Below are positions 19,345-28,242 of a stretch of DNA of 64,000 nucleotides, piece by piece. The first letter of the stretch is position 1. Each line of letters opens with the position of its first letter. Under the pieces are notes generated by a model. That model searched no databases and was not told where the DNA came from. It saw nothing but the letters and a program-made list of their open reading frames with translations. Origin of the DNA: Prorocentrum cordatum (Eukaryota; Sar; Dinophyceae; Prorocentrales; Prorocentraceae); assembly GCA_963575745.1 (NCBI GenBank), contig CAUYUJ010017853.1, positions 122,001-186,000 of the forward strand, in the 5' to 3' direction. Made by a program: the position numbers and the translations under genes.

Positions 19345-19521
19345 CAGTCGGACCTCGGCCAGAAGAACATCCCTGAAGAACACGAGACCCTCCGCCGGCC
19401 AGAACACACCGAGCATCCAGGGGTAGCCTCCCCAGGATGCACGAGAGCATCCAAGAAACACGAAGAACACTAGGATACCCTCCCCGAACCGACCTGGATC
19501 TTATACCTCGGTCTGACCGTG
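19345..19521. mobile_element. Insertion DD in A4
   Basis: This 177-bp block interrupts family A between GACGTA and ATGAA. Its ends (CAGTCGGACCTCGG / CCTCGGTCTGACCGTG) are partly inverse. Part of it (GAGACCCTCCGCCGGCC) resembles 42950-42970. Confidence 0.6.
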
Positions 19522-19676
19522 ATGAAGCAAGAAGAGCCGCCACGAACTCTGGGGAAACATCATGGCCCACGCCATGCTGTCCACCCCCCCCTAAGCATCT
19601 CCCCCCTCTTTGCCGCCCCCGACTCACGGGCGGGTCGGGTGGGGCGGCCGGAGCCGCACAGTAGGACGCGGAGTCT

Positions 19677-19737
19677 TCGGCGGTGGACAGGCCTCCCTTT
19701 AGTAAACCTCCCCTTAGTGAAAACGGCCTGGGCCTTA
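19677..19737 (+). mobile_element. MITE family C, copy 4 (left end only)
   Basis: TCGGCGGTGGACAGGCCTCC and TTAGTGAAAACGGCCTGGG; truncated next to the H1 region. Confidence 0.75.
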
Positions 19738-19805
19738 GTGAAAACAAGCAAAATCGCACTCTCCTGAGTGGGGCGGGATTTTCGCCGATGAGCGGGCGAT
19801 TAGAC

Positions 19806-20016
19806 TTGGACGCCCGAACTGGGTACGGAAAAAATGGGTACGATGCCCAACAACAACTGTTGTCCCGAACCAACAGCGGCCGCTGTTGGGCAGGCGGCCT
19901 TCTGTCTCAACTAGACACAGGCCGCGGCGGCGTGGACAGCGAGCACTGTTCAAAATGAACAGGATCCGCTGTTGGGCATTGCACCCATTCTTTCCGTACC
20001 CATTTCGGGCGTCCAA
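19806..20016 (+). mobile_element. MITE family H, copy 1
   Basis: TIRs of about 47 bp: TTGGACGCCCGAACTGGGTA and, inverted, TACCCATTTCGGGCGTCCAA, continuing inward through GGAAAGAATGGGTA and ATGCCCAACA. An exact 20-bp palindrome CCAACAGCGGCCGCTGTTGG occurs at 19870-19889. The upstream 60 bp (AAAATCGCACTCTCCTGAG) also precede copy 2. Confidence 0.9.
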
Positions 20017-20037
20017 ACATACAGTATGTGGCATCGT

Positions 20038-20115
20038 CCAGCTGGCACGCGAGAGCCCCAACGGCCAAGCCTGGTCGAGCGGGCCGGGCTCTCAATGGCG
20101 GGTCGGGTCGGGCGG
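20038..20115 (+). repeat. Repeat family I copy
   Basis: GCTGGCACGCGAGAGCCCCA, GGTCGAGCGGGCCGGGC and GTCGGGCGGGACA, shared with other I copies. Confidence 0.65.
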
Positions 20116-20126
20116 GACAAGAAAAC

Positions 20127-20299
20127 TCGGCGGTGGACAAACCTCCCTTTCGTACACCTCCTCTTAGCAGAAACGGCCCGGGACCGTAACCGACGGGCCT
20201 GGGCCCGCAAGAATGACGGCCGCGACGCCCTCTCGCGAACCGAACACGGCCAATTCCTTGATCGACGTGTCAGGGTAGGAGGCCCTGTCCACCCCCCGA
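20127..20299 (+). mobile_element. MITE family C, copy 5
   Basis: A complete copy (TCGGCGGTGGACAAACCTCC ... CCCTGTCCACCCCCCGA). The flanks AAAAC and AATAA are not a clear TSD. Confidence 0.8.
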
Positions 20300-20320
20300 A
20301 ATAAGCAATGGAGTAGCGTA

Positions 20321-20486
20321 CACCCTGCGAGATGCTTGAGAAATCGTGGGTTGAGAAATTCAGAGTCTCAGAACTTGAATGAAAAACCCAGCATTCCTAT
20401 GAAAATCTTGGGATTTACACTGAAGCGTTAAGCATCATCTAGGCTCTGTCCGAAAACTTAGGTCTTCTTAAGCATCGCCTAGAGTG
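20321..20486 (+). mobile_element. MITE family K, copy 2 (TA target)
   Basis: Same TIRs as K1 (CACCCTGCGAGATGCTTGAG ... CTTAAGCATCGCCTAGAGTG), between TA dinucleotides at 20319-20320 and 20487-20488. The empty counterpart GCGTACGCTGC is seen at 20719. Confidence 0.88.
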
Positions 20487-20549
20487 TACGCTGCATCGGC
20501 CCGTTGCCACGCAGGAGGTCTGTCCACCCCCGAAAGAAGCTATGGAGTA

Positions 20550-20713
20550 TCGGGAGACTCTTCATGGGGGGGGATCCCATGGGGGGATGGGATCCCAGGG
20601 GGGGGATCCCATAGGATCCCCTGGGGATCCCATGGGGGGGCAGGAGGGGATCCCATGGGGGGATCCCCTCCTGCCCCCCCCATGGGACCCCCCCCCCCTG
20701 GAGAGTCTCCCGA
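20550..20713 (+). mobile_element. Palindromic element L, copy 1
   Basis: Ends TCGGGAGACTC and GAGTCTCCCGA. The inside is GGATCCCATGGG palindromes with G- and C-runs, so almost the whole unit can fold back. Confidence 0.8.
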
Positions 20714-20721
20714 GGGTGGCG

Positions 20722-20835
20722 TACGCTGCGTCGGCCGGTTGCCACGCAGGAGAGGCCCAAAACGGCCGGGCCTCGGCGAGCGGGCAGGGGGCGCCCCTCG
20801 CGGGCATAGGTCGGGCCGCGCGGGCGGAACGTTGG
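20722..20835 (+). repeat. Repeat family I copy (empty site for K)
   Basis: GTACGCTGCGTCGGCCGGTT and CACGCAGGAGAGGCCCAA. It matches the sequence right of K2 and shows one TA where K2 has two. Confidence 0.65.
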
Positions 20836-20842
20836 AAAGAGA

Positions 20843-21047
20843 TCGGGAGACTCTCCATGGGGGGGGGGGATCCCATGGGGGGGGCAGGAGGGGATCCCCC
20901 CCATCCCCCCCCCCCATGGGATCCCCAGGGGATCCTCTGGGATCCCCCCCCCCCTGGGATCCTATCCCCCCATGGGATCCCCCCCCCATGACGAGTCTCC
21001 CCGGGGATCTACTGGGTCGATCCCCCCAGTCATGACGAGTCTCCCGA
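20843..21047 (+). mobile_element. Palindromic element L, copy 2
   Basis: TCGGGAGACTCTCCATGGGG at the left. The right side has two GACGAGTCTCCC ends (about 20991 and 21035), the outer one ending CCCGA. Internal GGATCCCATGGG palindromes. Confidence 0.72.
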
Positions 21048-21053
21048 AATAGA

Positions 21054-21249
21054 TCGGGGATCTACTGACCAAGGTCGATCCAGACCCAGGTCAGTCAGGC
21101 CTTGCAGGAGCTTGCGGGATCCTGCAGGATCGTGCCGGATCCTGCACCCAAGCCAGGGACAGTGCGACCCTGGCTCTGCAGGATCCTGCAAGGTCCGGCG
21201 CTCTGACTGACCTCCGTTTGCATTGACCCCCCTCTCTGAGGAGTCCCGG
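21054..21249 (+). mobile_element. Family N element, copy 3
   Basis: TCGGGGATCTACTGACC ... GAGGAGTCCCGG. Flanks ATAGA (21049-21053) and ATGGA (21250-21254) match 4 of 5. GGATCCTGCAGGATC blocks inside. Confidence 0.75.
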
Positions 21250-21424
21250 ATGGACAATATGCTGCAGCGTCTGGCTGTCACGCGAGAGACCCCATGCCTG
21301 GCACTTTTCGAGCGGGCCGGGCCCTCAAGGCCGGTTCGGGTCGGTCGGGCGGGACATTCAAGTATTGAGTTCAGTACGCTTCATCCTCCGGCTGGCACGC
21401 GAGGGCTCCAACGCGAGAGATCCG

Positions 21425-21449
21425 AGGAGGACGACGACGACAGCGGCGT

Positions 21450-21500
<51 letters not shown>

Positions 21501-21560
21501 TGTCGTCGTTGTCGTCGTCGGCGGCGGCAGCGGCGTCGCAGTGGTCGTCGTCGTCGTCGT
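21425..21560 (+). repeat. (GTCGTC/GTCGCC)n minisatellite
   Basis: Triplet-based GTC repeats. Encoded Asp/Val or Ser runs are artefactual. Confidence 0.93.
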
Positions 21561-21686
21561 CGCCCGTCTGCGCCGGCGCCGGCGCCATCGCTCGCCGTCG
21601 TCGCGTGCAGGAGGAGCGAGGGTGGATCGAACCCACTCCCCCCTTGAGAGGCGGGCCCCCCCCTGGTTCGAGCTCAGCTCCTACAG

Positions 21687-21848
21687 TTAGGCAGGTCCTC
21701 TCCTACAGGCAGGTCTGGGAAGAAGAATTGAAAAAAAAAAAAAAAGATCAAGTATCCGTCAGTGGTCCAGAGAGCACGACAGATCGTCCCCAGATCTTTT
21801 TTGTACCATCCCTGAACAGTCCTCCTGTCGAGGGACATGCCCGACTGA
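21687..21848 (+). mobile_element. MITE family E, copy 3 (diverged)
   Basis: TTAGGCAGGTCCTCTCCTAC ... GAGGGACATGCCCGACTGA with ATCGTCCCCAGAT inside. Flanks CTCCTACAG and ATCCTACTC share 6 of 9 bases including TCCTAC. Confidence 0.7.
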
Positions 21849-21869
21849 ATCCTACTCTTGAGTGGGGGG

Positions 21870-22350
21870 GGGCCCTCTCCGACTTCGAACCCCCCCCCGA
21901 TTCAGGGCCCTCAGGGCCCACCCCTCTGTTCGAACCTCCCCTCTGCAATTCAGGACACTCCCTCCCCGTCTTCGATATAGAATATCCCCGATTCGAGTAT
22001 CCCCTCCCCTGTCTTCGATATCGAGTATAGCGAGAGCCCCCCCCCCCCGATTCGAAAATCCTCTCCCCCGTCTTGGCGTCAACAGAACGAGCTCTTTCGG
22101 ACAGCCACAGAATGCCCCCCGACGGCCCAGGACGGCCCCAAGAGAGCCCCAAGCTGGCCCAAGAGGATACCCAGAGGGACCCTGGATGGTCTTAGAAAGC
22201 CACTCTTCTTCCCGAAAAACGGCACGACCGCCAAGAGGGCCCAAAGACGGCCCAAGAAAACCTGAAGACTGCCAGAGAGAGCCTCAAGAGACGGCCCAAG
22301 AGGGCCCCAGGACGCCCCGAAGTGGCCCAAGGGACACCCAAGACTGTCCC
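21870..22350. repeat. GATTCGA-type repeats, then family Y
   Basis: 21890-22075 has CGAACCCCCCC, CCCCGATTCGA and CTTCGATAT units. 22110-22350 is CCAAGAGGGCCC-type family Y sequence. Confidence 0.65.
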
Positions 22351-22860
22351 CCGCAAAAGCCTGAAAAGGCAAACCCACTCGCGCCACACACCTGCGCACG
22401 CCGTCAGCACGACCCCTGTCCTTCATTCCGCCCTCCCCTGTCTAGGGCAACAGAAGATCAGATACGTACCGACGCAGCTGCTCTCTGGATCTCGCCAAGG
22501 TCGCGCTCTGGGCCTTCGGCGGAGCTCCCCATGGGGCCCGAAACGTGTGAGGGGTGCCATGCGGGCGCTGCTGCTGGGGCTTTAAGTCGAGCTCCCTCTG
22601 CGGACATGAAACGTATGAGCGGCGTGCCGAAGAAGAGGTATTCCGCGGCGGACCCAGCCGTGCTGACGAGCGGAGGAGGGCGGCATCGGCAATCACCTCT
22701 CTCCCCCCCTGACTGTCCTTCATGGCGACCCACCCACACTTTAAAGGGGAAACGCTAGGGGGGGACAGCTCGGGCGGGGGGAAGATTGACCCGGAGTCGG
22801 CGACAAGCCGCCAATAGATCATCGATCTAATTCAGATCGATACTGGGCCCCAGGGAGCAA
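22351..22860. other. Unassigned, with a family Q fragment
   Basis: 22500-22640 (CTTCGGCGGAGCTCCCCATGG and CGAAACGTGTGAGGGGTGCC) is family Q in the orientation seen at 56890-57310. The rest is unassigned. Confidence 0.5.
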
Positions 22861-22914
22861 AATCGCACGTTCCTGAGAGGGGCGGGACATTCGCCGATGA
22901 TCGGGCGATTCGAT

Positions 22915-23115
22915 TTGGACGCCCGAAATGGGTACGGAAAGAATGGGTACAATGCCCAACGGCAAATGTTGTCCCAAACCGACAGGTGCCGCTGGTGGGC
23001 AGGCGGCCTTCTGTCTCAAATGGACACGGGCCGCGGCGGCGCGGACAGCGAGTCCTGTCCAAACTGAACAGGATCCGCTGTTGGGCATCGTACCCATTCT
23101 TTCCGTGCCCACCTC
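22915..23115 (+). mobile_element. MITE family H, copy 2
   Basis: The left TIR is intact (TTGGACGCCCGAAATGGGTA); the right TIR is cut after CCGTGCCCACCTCG. The same 60-bp upstream block as H1 is present. Confidence 0.8.
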
Positions 23116-23129
23116 GCTCGTGCAGATTG

Positions 23130-23570
23130 GAGGTCGATGCCTTCCCCCCCGAGCACTGCCCCCCGCCCAACGCTGCCCCTGGCTGCGGGGTCGTCGCTCG
23201 GCTCCCCAGCGGCCGCCAAGGGAGGGCCGCCGTTGGAGGGGGCACCCCGCGGCCGGAGAACTGCCCGGGAACCTCTGCCCTTCCCTCCGCGAGCCGCTCC
23301 CCGCCCCGGCAGTGCCCCCGACCCCCTCCCGAAGCAAACGCGCCGCGTCCCGCGCCGGCCGCCCGAGGAGGGCTGCGGACCAAAACGGGGCACGATGCCC
23401 AGCCAGCAGCAGTTTGTTGACTCGAGGGTCGAGAGCGCGCCTCTTCCGGTGGAAGCTGAGCGGGCCGCGCGAGGCGTGAGTTCACCAGAGATGGGGGAGG
23501 AAAAGGGGGGCGCAGCCTCAGAACGAGGCCGGGAGGAGGCAACGCCTCGGGATCAGGCGGTGCCGTAGCC
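23130..23570. other. GC-rich coding-like island, strand unresolved
   Basis: 440 bp open on both strands for long stretches, Pro/Arg/Ala-rich in all readings. It may contain an exon, but no motif or splice signal decides it. Confidence 0.25.
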
Positions 23571-23624
23571 GACGTACTTGCAAAGGAGCGCCTTTTCCAT
23601 GAACCCAGCGGCGGAGTACCGGTT

Positions 23625-23740
23625 GAAGATGCCCAGCAACAGCCGTTGTCCGAAACCCGCAGCGGCCGCTGTGGAGCAGGCGGCCGTCTGCCTCAAGCGG
23701 ACACCGCCCGCAGCGGTACGGACAAAGAAGTGGTTTGAAC
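23625..23740 (+). mobile_element. MITE family H, core fragment
   Basis: GATGCCCAGCAACAGCCGTT and GCAGCGGCCGCTGTGGAGCA match the H core; the outer TIRs are missing. Confidence 0.65.
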
Positions 23741-23764
23741 ATTTGGTGTGAGTACGTGAAAGAT

Positions 23765-23958
23765 GGTGAGATCGACAACGAGTTCCATAGCGCGATCGAT
23801 AGTGAGATCGATAGTGAGATCGGTCACACTCCATCGATCGATCGAACCCGTAACCAAAAACCGGGGAACCCCGCGATTGGGAATGCGGAACCAAGAACCC
23901 GGGAACTAAGAACCCGGAACCGGGAACCCGGGAACCTGGAACCGGGAACCCGGGAATC
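23765..23958 (+). repeat. GATCGATAGTGA and GGGAACCCG minisatellites
   Basis: 12-bp GATCGATAGTGA units at 23790-23830 and GAACCGGGAACCCGG units at 23865-23955. Confidence 0.85.
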
Positions 23959-24012
23959 CAGCAAGATCCGCTAGGACCCCTTCACTGCAACCACGGATTA
24001 GGGAAAATGGTA

Positions 24013-24297
24013 CTATGTACTATGTGTCCTCCTTGGAGACGTACGACCGACCCGAAGATATCGTATAGTCATCTTGTAGTAGATCGTTTCTAGAGCGGCA
24101 TGGCCAGAAAGCGCCCACCGCAGAACTTCTACTACAAGAGTTCTCGGCGCGCGCGCGTCGCCCCTGCGGGGGCGACGCACATGAAGTACTTCGTATGCCG
24201 GGGTGACGCCGAACTGCTGTCGGTCTTCGTCACGAATCTTTCCGTACACGTTACGGTCCTCCAGGCTGATCCTTCCGGACAAAAGAAAGCATTGCAT
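24013..24297 (-). CDS. Candidate coding fragment, unknown protein
   Basis: The minus strand is open for 94 codons with balanced composition, including SLEDRNVYGKIRDEDRQQFG, TPAYEVLHVRR and ETIYYKMTIRYLRVGRT. Local GC is lower than around it. The plus strand is open too (a frame with MKYFVCRGDAELLSVFVT), so the strand is not certain. The MITE D1 begins right next to it. No domain is recognised; it could be an exon, a decayed gene or a captured fragment. Confidence 0.35.
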   Translation of the reverse strand: MQCFLLSGRISLEDRNVYGKIRDEDRQQFGVTPAYEVLHVRRPRRGDARAPRTLVVEVLRWALSGHAALETIYYKMTIRYLRVGRTSPRRTHST

Positions 24298-24300
24298 CTG

Positions 24301-24497
24301 GAAGAAGATAAAACGCCATAAACATACACTTTTGGCGCTCCGCGCGGACTGCTTGGATCTAAGCTGGGCCCCCCCTCCCTGGCGCGCACAGCGCGTCCGG
24401 GGCGGCGCCGGAGGCGACGCGGGGGGGGACCGAGCGCGGATTCAAGAAAATTCGCGCCGAACGCCAAAAGTCAATGTTTATGCCGTCCTTTTTCTTC
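24301..24497 (+). mobile_element. MITE family D, copy 1
   Basis: Long TIRs: ACGCCATAAACATACACTTT on the left, AAAGTCAATGTTTATGCCGT on the right, extending inward over CGCGCGGA and outward to GAAGAA/TTCTTC. GC-rich inside. Confidence 0.82.
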
Positions 24498-24664
24498 GAT
24501 GATCCTGACTACCTTCCAGACCACCTCGACCCAACCCGAAGACCCCGATTTCGCGATTTCGGGGGTACGGGTTCTATGTGTGCTTTTACAAACAAACTCC
24601 CCGAAAATGGAGGGCAAGCTGAAGCCTTCGGGTTGGATTGGAGTGATTTGGTGGGTGGTGATTT

Positions 24665-24915
24665 TCGGGGATCTTCTGACCTGGGTCAATCCAGACCCCG
24701 GTCAGCAGGAGACCAAAAACTGCAATGCAGGAGAAGAAAAACTGCAGCGCAGACCTTCGCCAACCCGGGTCGGCCAACGGGCGCGGCCCCCTCGCGGCCA
24801 CGGGACCGGCTCGCCCAAACCCGGGTCAGCCCGAGGGGGTCTCCGCAGGCTCCTGCAGGATCTGGCGCCCTGGGCGGACCCCCGTCTGCATTGACCCCCG
24901 ACTCGAGGCTCCCGA
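24665..24915 (+). mobile_element. Family N element, copy 4
   Basis: TCGGGGATCTTCTGACCTGG ... GACTCGAGGCTCCCGA with CAACCCGGGTCGG and CTCCTGCAGGATC inside. Both ends carry TCGGG/CCCGA. Confidence 0.8.
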
Positions 24916-24947
24916 TTCCTTCTTCGAAGATCCTCCCCAGCAGAGGA

Positions 24948-25045
24948 ACAAAAAAAACAAAAAAAAAAAAAACATACATACATATATATATATATATAAG
25001 AGAAACAAACAACAAAAAAAAAAAAAAAAAAAAAAAAAAAAACGC
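24948..25045. repeat. A-rich tract with (TA)n
   Basis: Poly-A runs with TATATATA at 24980-25000, ending in a ~30-bp A homopolymer. It could be an old poly-A insertion tail. Confidence 0.85.
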
Positions 25046-25049
25046 CCCG

Positions 25050-25205
25050 TCCTGAGCGCGGGCGTCCGCGCCGCGCCCCCCGCGCCGCGCGGCGCGGCCG
25101 AGGCCGCGCTCGGCGCCGCGCCCGCGCCCGGCCGCTGGCGGCGGATGGGCGAGGGCAGCGGGCCGGCCTGGCGGGGGGTGCGCCGGCCCCTCCTCCGCAG
25201 CCGCC
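25050..25205. other. GC-rich coding-like island, strand unresolved
   Basis: Bounded by poly-A and element E4. Open on both strands with Ala/Arg/Pro-rich readings; possibly an exon. Confidence 0.25.
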
Positions 25206-25210
25206 TGGCA

Positions 25211-25640
25211 TCAGGTCGGGCACGTCCCCCTACACGAAAAATACAAAATACCTAAAACATAATCCAAAAATAATCCAACAATGCTCTGAGGGCTCTGAGG
25301 ACTATGTTTTGAATATTTGTTGACCTTTTGGGGGTATTGTTTGAATATTTTCTGACCTCCACCAAGCCTGGCGCCAAGATGTCGCTCTCAGCGCGCCACA
25401 TACACCCGCGGCCCGTCCCACGGGCCTCCAAGGACCCAGTCCAGCCACACGCCGAAGGAGTCCTCCCCCCACAGGGGGATTTTCGACGAAAAATAAAAAA
25501 TACACCAAAAATACTCCAAGAATTGTCCAAAAATACTTAGAGGACTATCTTTTGAGTATTTTGTTTACCTTTTTGGTGTATTTTTGGGGTATCTGTTATT
25601 TTTCGTCGAAAATGCCCCTGTAGGGGACAAGCCGGACTTA
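25211..25640 (+). mobile_element. MITE family E, copy 4 (composite)
   Basis: TCAGGTCGGGCACGTCCCCC ... GGGGACAAGCCGGACTTA. Flanks CGCCTGGCA (25202-25210) and AGCCTGGCA (25641-25649) match 8 of 9. At 430 bp it holds a second set of E-like ends inside (GGGGGATTTTCGACGAAAAA near 25472), so one E element may lie within another. Confidence 0.8.
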
Positions 25641-25649
25641 AGCCTGGCA

Positions 25650-25785
25650 TCATGTCGGACATGTCCTCCTACAAGCAGAGTTTGGAAGAGAGATTAAATC
25701 AAAGAGGCACCAAAAGTGCAGGAACAAATCAAAAAACAGTTTTCAAAACATGTCCCCGACTTTTTCTATTCTATTCCCCAACCAT
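25650..25785 (+). mobile_element. MITE family E, copy 5 (left end)
   Basis: Starts TCATGTCGGACATGTCCTCC immediately after the right TSD of E4. The right TIR is missing and the sequence passes into family Q, as it also does near 26970. Confidence 0.7.
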
Positions 25786-26205
25786 CCTGTGGTGTGTGGT
25801 CCTCGTTTTGAAGAGACGGTCCCCGCGTTCCTCCCCTCCTCCTCCTCCCCCCCCTCCCTCCTCCCTGCGTTTCACCCACCCAGTACAGCGTTCCGTGGCC
25901 CCATACGGAGCCCCACCGAACCTCCCAGTGCTACCGTCCGCATGCGTCCCCCCCACCCAGCACAGCGTTTCGTGGCCCCCTCCTCCCTCCTCCCTGCGTT
26001 TCACCCACCCTGTACAACGCTTCGTGGCCCCATAAGGAGCCCCACCGAAGGTCCCAGTGCTACTCCCCCCGGGCTTTCACCCACCCAGCACAACGCTTCG
26101 TGACCCCATAAGGAGCTCCACCGACGGCCCCAGCGCTACCGCCCGTATGCGTTCTCCCCTCACCCATTACAGCGCTTCGTGGCCCCATAGGGAGCTTCAC
26201 CGAAG
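25786..26205 (+). repeat. Repeat family Q array, copy 1
   Basis: Starts ACCATCCTGTGGTGTGTGGT, then ~90-bp units TTCACCCACCCAGTACAGCG / TCGTGGCCCCATA(A/C)GGAGC / GTGCTACCG. The same family lies at 26975-27115 and, inverted, at 22500, 52860-53035 and 56890-57310. Confidence 0.82.
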
Positions 26206-26242
26206 AAGATATTCACAATTGCGGTACCCACAACCGCATATG

Positions 26243-26415
26243 TCGGGGATGGACAGACCCCCCTTTAGTAAAACGTGGTTTAGTGAAACCGACCTGAGGC
26301 CCAAACCTGGCGGGCGCAAGCCTGGAACAAAAATGGCCACGGCGCCCTCTCGAGAACCGAAAACGGAAAATTCACGAATCGACGTGTCACTGTTGGGGGT
26401 TCTGTCCACCCCCGA
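26243..26415 (+). mobile_element. MITE family M, copy 3 (perfect TSD)
   Basis: TCGGGGATGGACAGACCCCC ... GGGGTTCTGTCCACCCCCGA with a perfect 5-bp TSD ATATG (26238-26242 and 26416-26420). This is the best-preserved M copy. Confidence 0.9.
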
Positions 26416-26420
26416 ATATG

Positions 26421-26690
26421 GTTGGGTCCTTCGCCAAGAAAATGTTGAATCTTGGGACGTGCCCGACTGGCTCCTGGCCATGCGTCACGTGGGCGGACTG
26501 TCCCTGTGGGGCGCGTCAGCACTCCCGCGTGCTCCATGCTGGCCCGCTCTTCGCGCACTTCTCGAATGCTTCAACTGAGGAGCCCAAGGCCATAAAGCCA
26601 GAGTGGAGTCTCGTCTTCCACTTCCTCGGCATCCCTCCATCCTTCTCGTCTGCCTCCATCCTCCGCAACCGCCTGACGCTCGAAGGACAA
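26421..26690. other. Unassigned spacer, weakly coding-like
   Basis: The plus strand is open with ESWDVPDWLLAMRHVGGLS. The minus strand is open too. No recognised domain. Confidence 0.3.
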
Positions 26691-26697
26691 CAAAGAA

Positions 26698-26864
26698 ACT
26701 GCATAAACATAAACTCTTGGCGCTCCGCGCGGATTTCTTGGATCTGCGCTGGAGCGCCCTGGCGGCGCCTCCGGCGACGCTCCCGGCGCGCTCCACGCGC
26801 TGGGGAGGGGGGTCTGGCGCGGATCCAAGAAATCCGCGCGCACCCCCAAAAGCTGATGTTTAGG
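26698..26864 (+). mobile_element. MITE family D, copy 2
   Basis: GCATAAACATAAACTCTTGG and CCGCGCGGATTTCTTGGATC on the left; GATCCAAGAAATCCGCGCG and CCCAAAAGCTGATGTTTA on the right. Together a 45-50 bp TIR. Confidence 0.88.
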
Positions 26865-26865
26865 T

Positions 26866-27118
26866 CCAGGATGTCCCCTACAGGAGGAGTTTGGATGACA
26901 AATAACAAATAATTGAACAATATTCGAACACGGTCAAAAAATAATGAACGAAATCGTCCCCAGACTACTTTTCCCAACCGTCCTGTGGTGTTGGGTCCTC
27001 GTTTTGAAGAGACGGTCCCCGCGTTCCTCCTCATTCCTCCTCTGCCCCTCCTTCCTGTTCCCTGCGTTTGACCGACCCAGTGCAGCTTTCCGTGGCCACA
27101 TGGGGAGCTCCACCGCTC
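26866..27118 (+). repeat. E-type left end joined to family Q, copy 2
   Basis: AGGATGTCCCCTACAGGAGG, AT-rich sequence with AAATCGTCCCCAGACTA, then ACCGTCCTGTGGTGTTGGGT and one Q unit. The same E-to-Q junction occurs at 25650-25900. Confidence 0.7.
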
Positions 27119-27510
27119 CATGGCAGCACCGCCGAAACCCAAGAAACCCGGGGCACCCTGGAGGCCAGCAGGGTGTCTCTCGGCATGGGTCTCCGCTGCA
27201 TCGCTCCTGTGCGGCCACCCTGCTCGGAATCAAAGGCCTGGCCCTGGACAGGCGCGGTGTGCAGACCCGCCCTCCGTGGCTTCGAGAACGACGGGAGCAC
27301 ACTCTATATTCTCGTCTGGAGGACGGCGAAAGCAAACTCTACGGTGGAGGCCAGTCCACACGAAAGCTCCCGCAAGAAACCCAACCCTGAGACCCCAGGA
27401 CGCCCACTGAGTTTTGGTGTGGGAGTGCCACGCTGTCCGTCGCAGAACCATCGAAACCCAAGAAACCCGGGGCACCCTGGAGGCAAGCGGGGTGCTTCTT
27501 GGCATGGGCT
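27119..27510 (+). repeat. Repeat family P, copies 2 and 3
   Basis: GAAACCCAAGAAACCCGGGG and CACCCTGGAGGC appear at 27134 and again at 27453, followed by TTCTTGGCATGGG or TCTCGGCATGGG. 27365-27440 aligns with 9840-9910. Confidence 0.72.
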
Positions 27511-27545
27511 CCCACGGTGTTCTCGTCGTTCTTGGTCCCGCTCAC

Positions 27546-27728
27546 GGCAGAAGCATAAACATACACGCTCGAAACTCTGGGCGGATTCTCGGACCAGAAC
27601 CTCGGGACCCCCTCCCTGGCGCGCGGAGCGCGCCAGGGGCAGCGCCAGAGGCGCCGCCAGTGAGGCCGAGCGTCGGAACAGGAAACCCGCGCGGAGCTCC
27701 GAAAGTGAATGACTATGCCGTTTCTTTC
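27546..27728 (+). mobile_element. MITE family D, copy 3
   Basis: GCATAAACATACACGCTCGA ... CCGAAAGTGAATGACTATGC. The core arms GCGCGCGGAGCGCGCC also fold back. Confidence 0.75.
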
Positions 27729-27751
27729 TCGACTTCGTCGGGCGCGGCCTA

Positions 27752-27887
27752 GCCGACCCCTAGCAAACCATCCCCTTCTGTGACGCCACACTCGCCCTTC
27801 CAGCTTCCCTCCGGCCGCATACATGCACGCCTTGGGGCGAGGCGAGGGGGACGTCACAGAAGGGAATGGTTTTGCTAGGGGTCGGCC
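27752..27887 (+). mobile_element. Fold-back element W
   Basis: GCCGACCCCTAGCAAACCAT and CCCCTTCTGTGACG; inverse arms CGTCACAGAAGGG and ATGGTTTTGCTAGGGGTCGG. About 36-bp TIRs around a ~65-bp loop. Only one copy seen here. Confidence 0.82.
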
Positions 27888-27944
27888 GCCCCTGACCTCT
27901 GTGCACCTGTGAGGCAGAAGGGCAGCAGGAGGAGCACGGGGAGA

Positions 27945-27970
27945 AGGAGGAGGAGGAGGAGGAGGAGGAG
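27945..27970 (+). repeat. (GGA)n microsatellite
   Basis: Short GGA run. On the minus strand TGCCTCACAG just beyond it (27908-27917) resembles a 3' splice site. Confidence 0.85.
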
Positions 27971-28225
27971 GCACGGGGGGGAGCGCCGCTCCCCGCCTCC
28001 CCGGCGGCGTCGCCCCCGAGGGCGAAGGCGCCGGCGGCGGTGCCGCCCGCAGCGGCGGCGGCGCCACCAAGGTGCGCGAACGCGCTCGCGACCCAGTACG
28101 GCTCGAAGTCCGCTGCCAAGGACGCCCCGTCTCCTGAGGCGGACGGCCGCCCAAACACACACGCTCGCCTCGCAGCACGAAGCGCCGCGTCGGGGAGCCT
28201 GTGCCGTGCTTCCGGGGCCGTCAGG
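27965..28225 (-). CDS. Candidate exon, Ala/Gly-rich protein fragment
   Basis: The minus strand is open for about 85 codons with natural composition: TAPEARHRLPDAALRAARRA, SLAADFEPYWVASAFAHLGG, then Ala/Gly-rich sequence. High GC at third positions. The in-register plus frame is a run of Arg and Pro and much less likely. The reading passes into TCC repeats at its end, so the true exon boundary is probably just before. MITE A5 begins 18 bp from the other side. No family recognised. Confidence 0.45.
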
Positions 28226-28242
28226 AGCCACCCCGAGATGAT

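Larger units (their letters stand above)
19082..19622 (+). mobile_element. MITE family A, copy 4, with two nested insertions
   Basis: Family A ends and inside are present but split by element CC (19110-19273) and block DD (19345-19521). Flanks CGCAC (19077-19081) and CTCAC (19623-19627) match 4 of 5. Confidence 0.82.
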
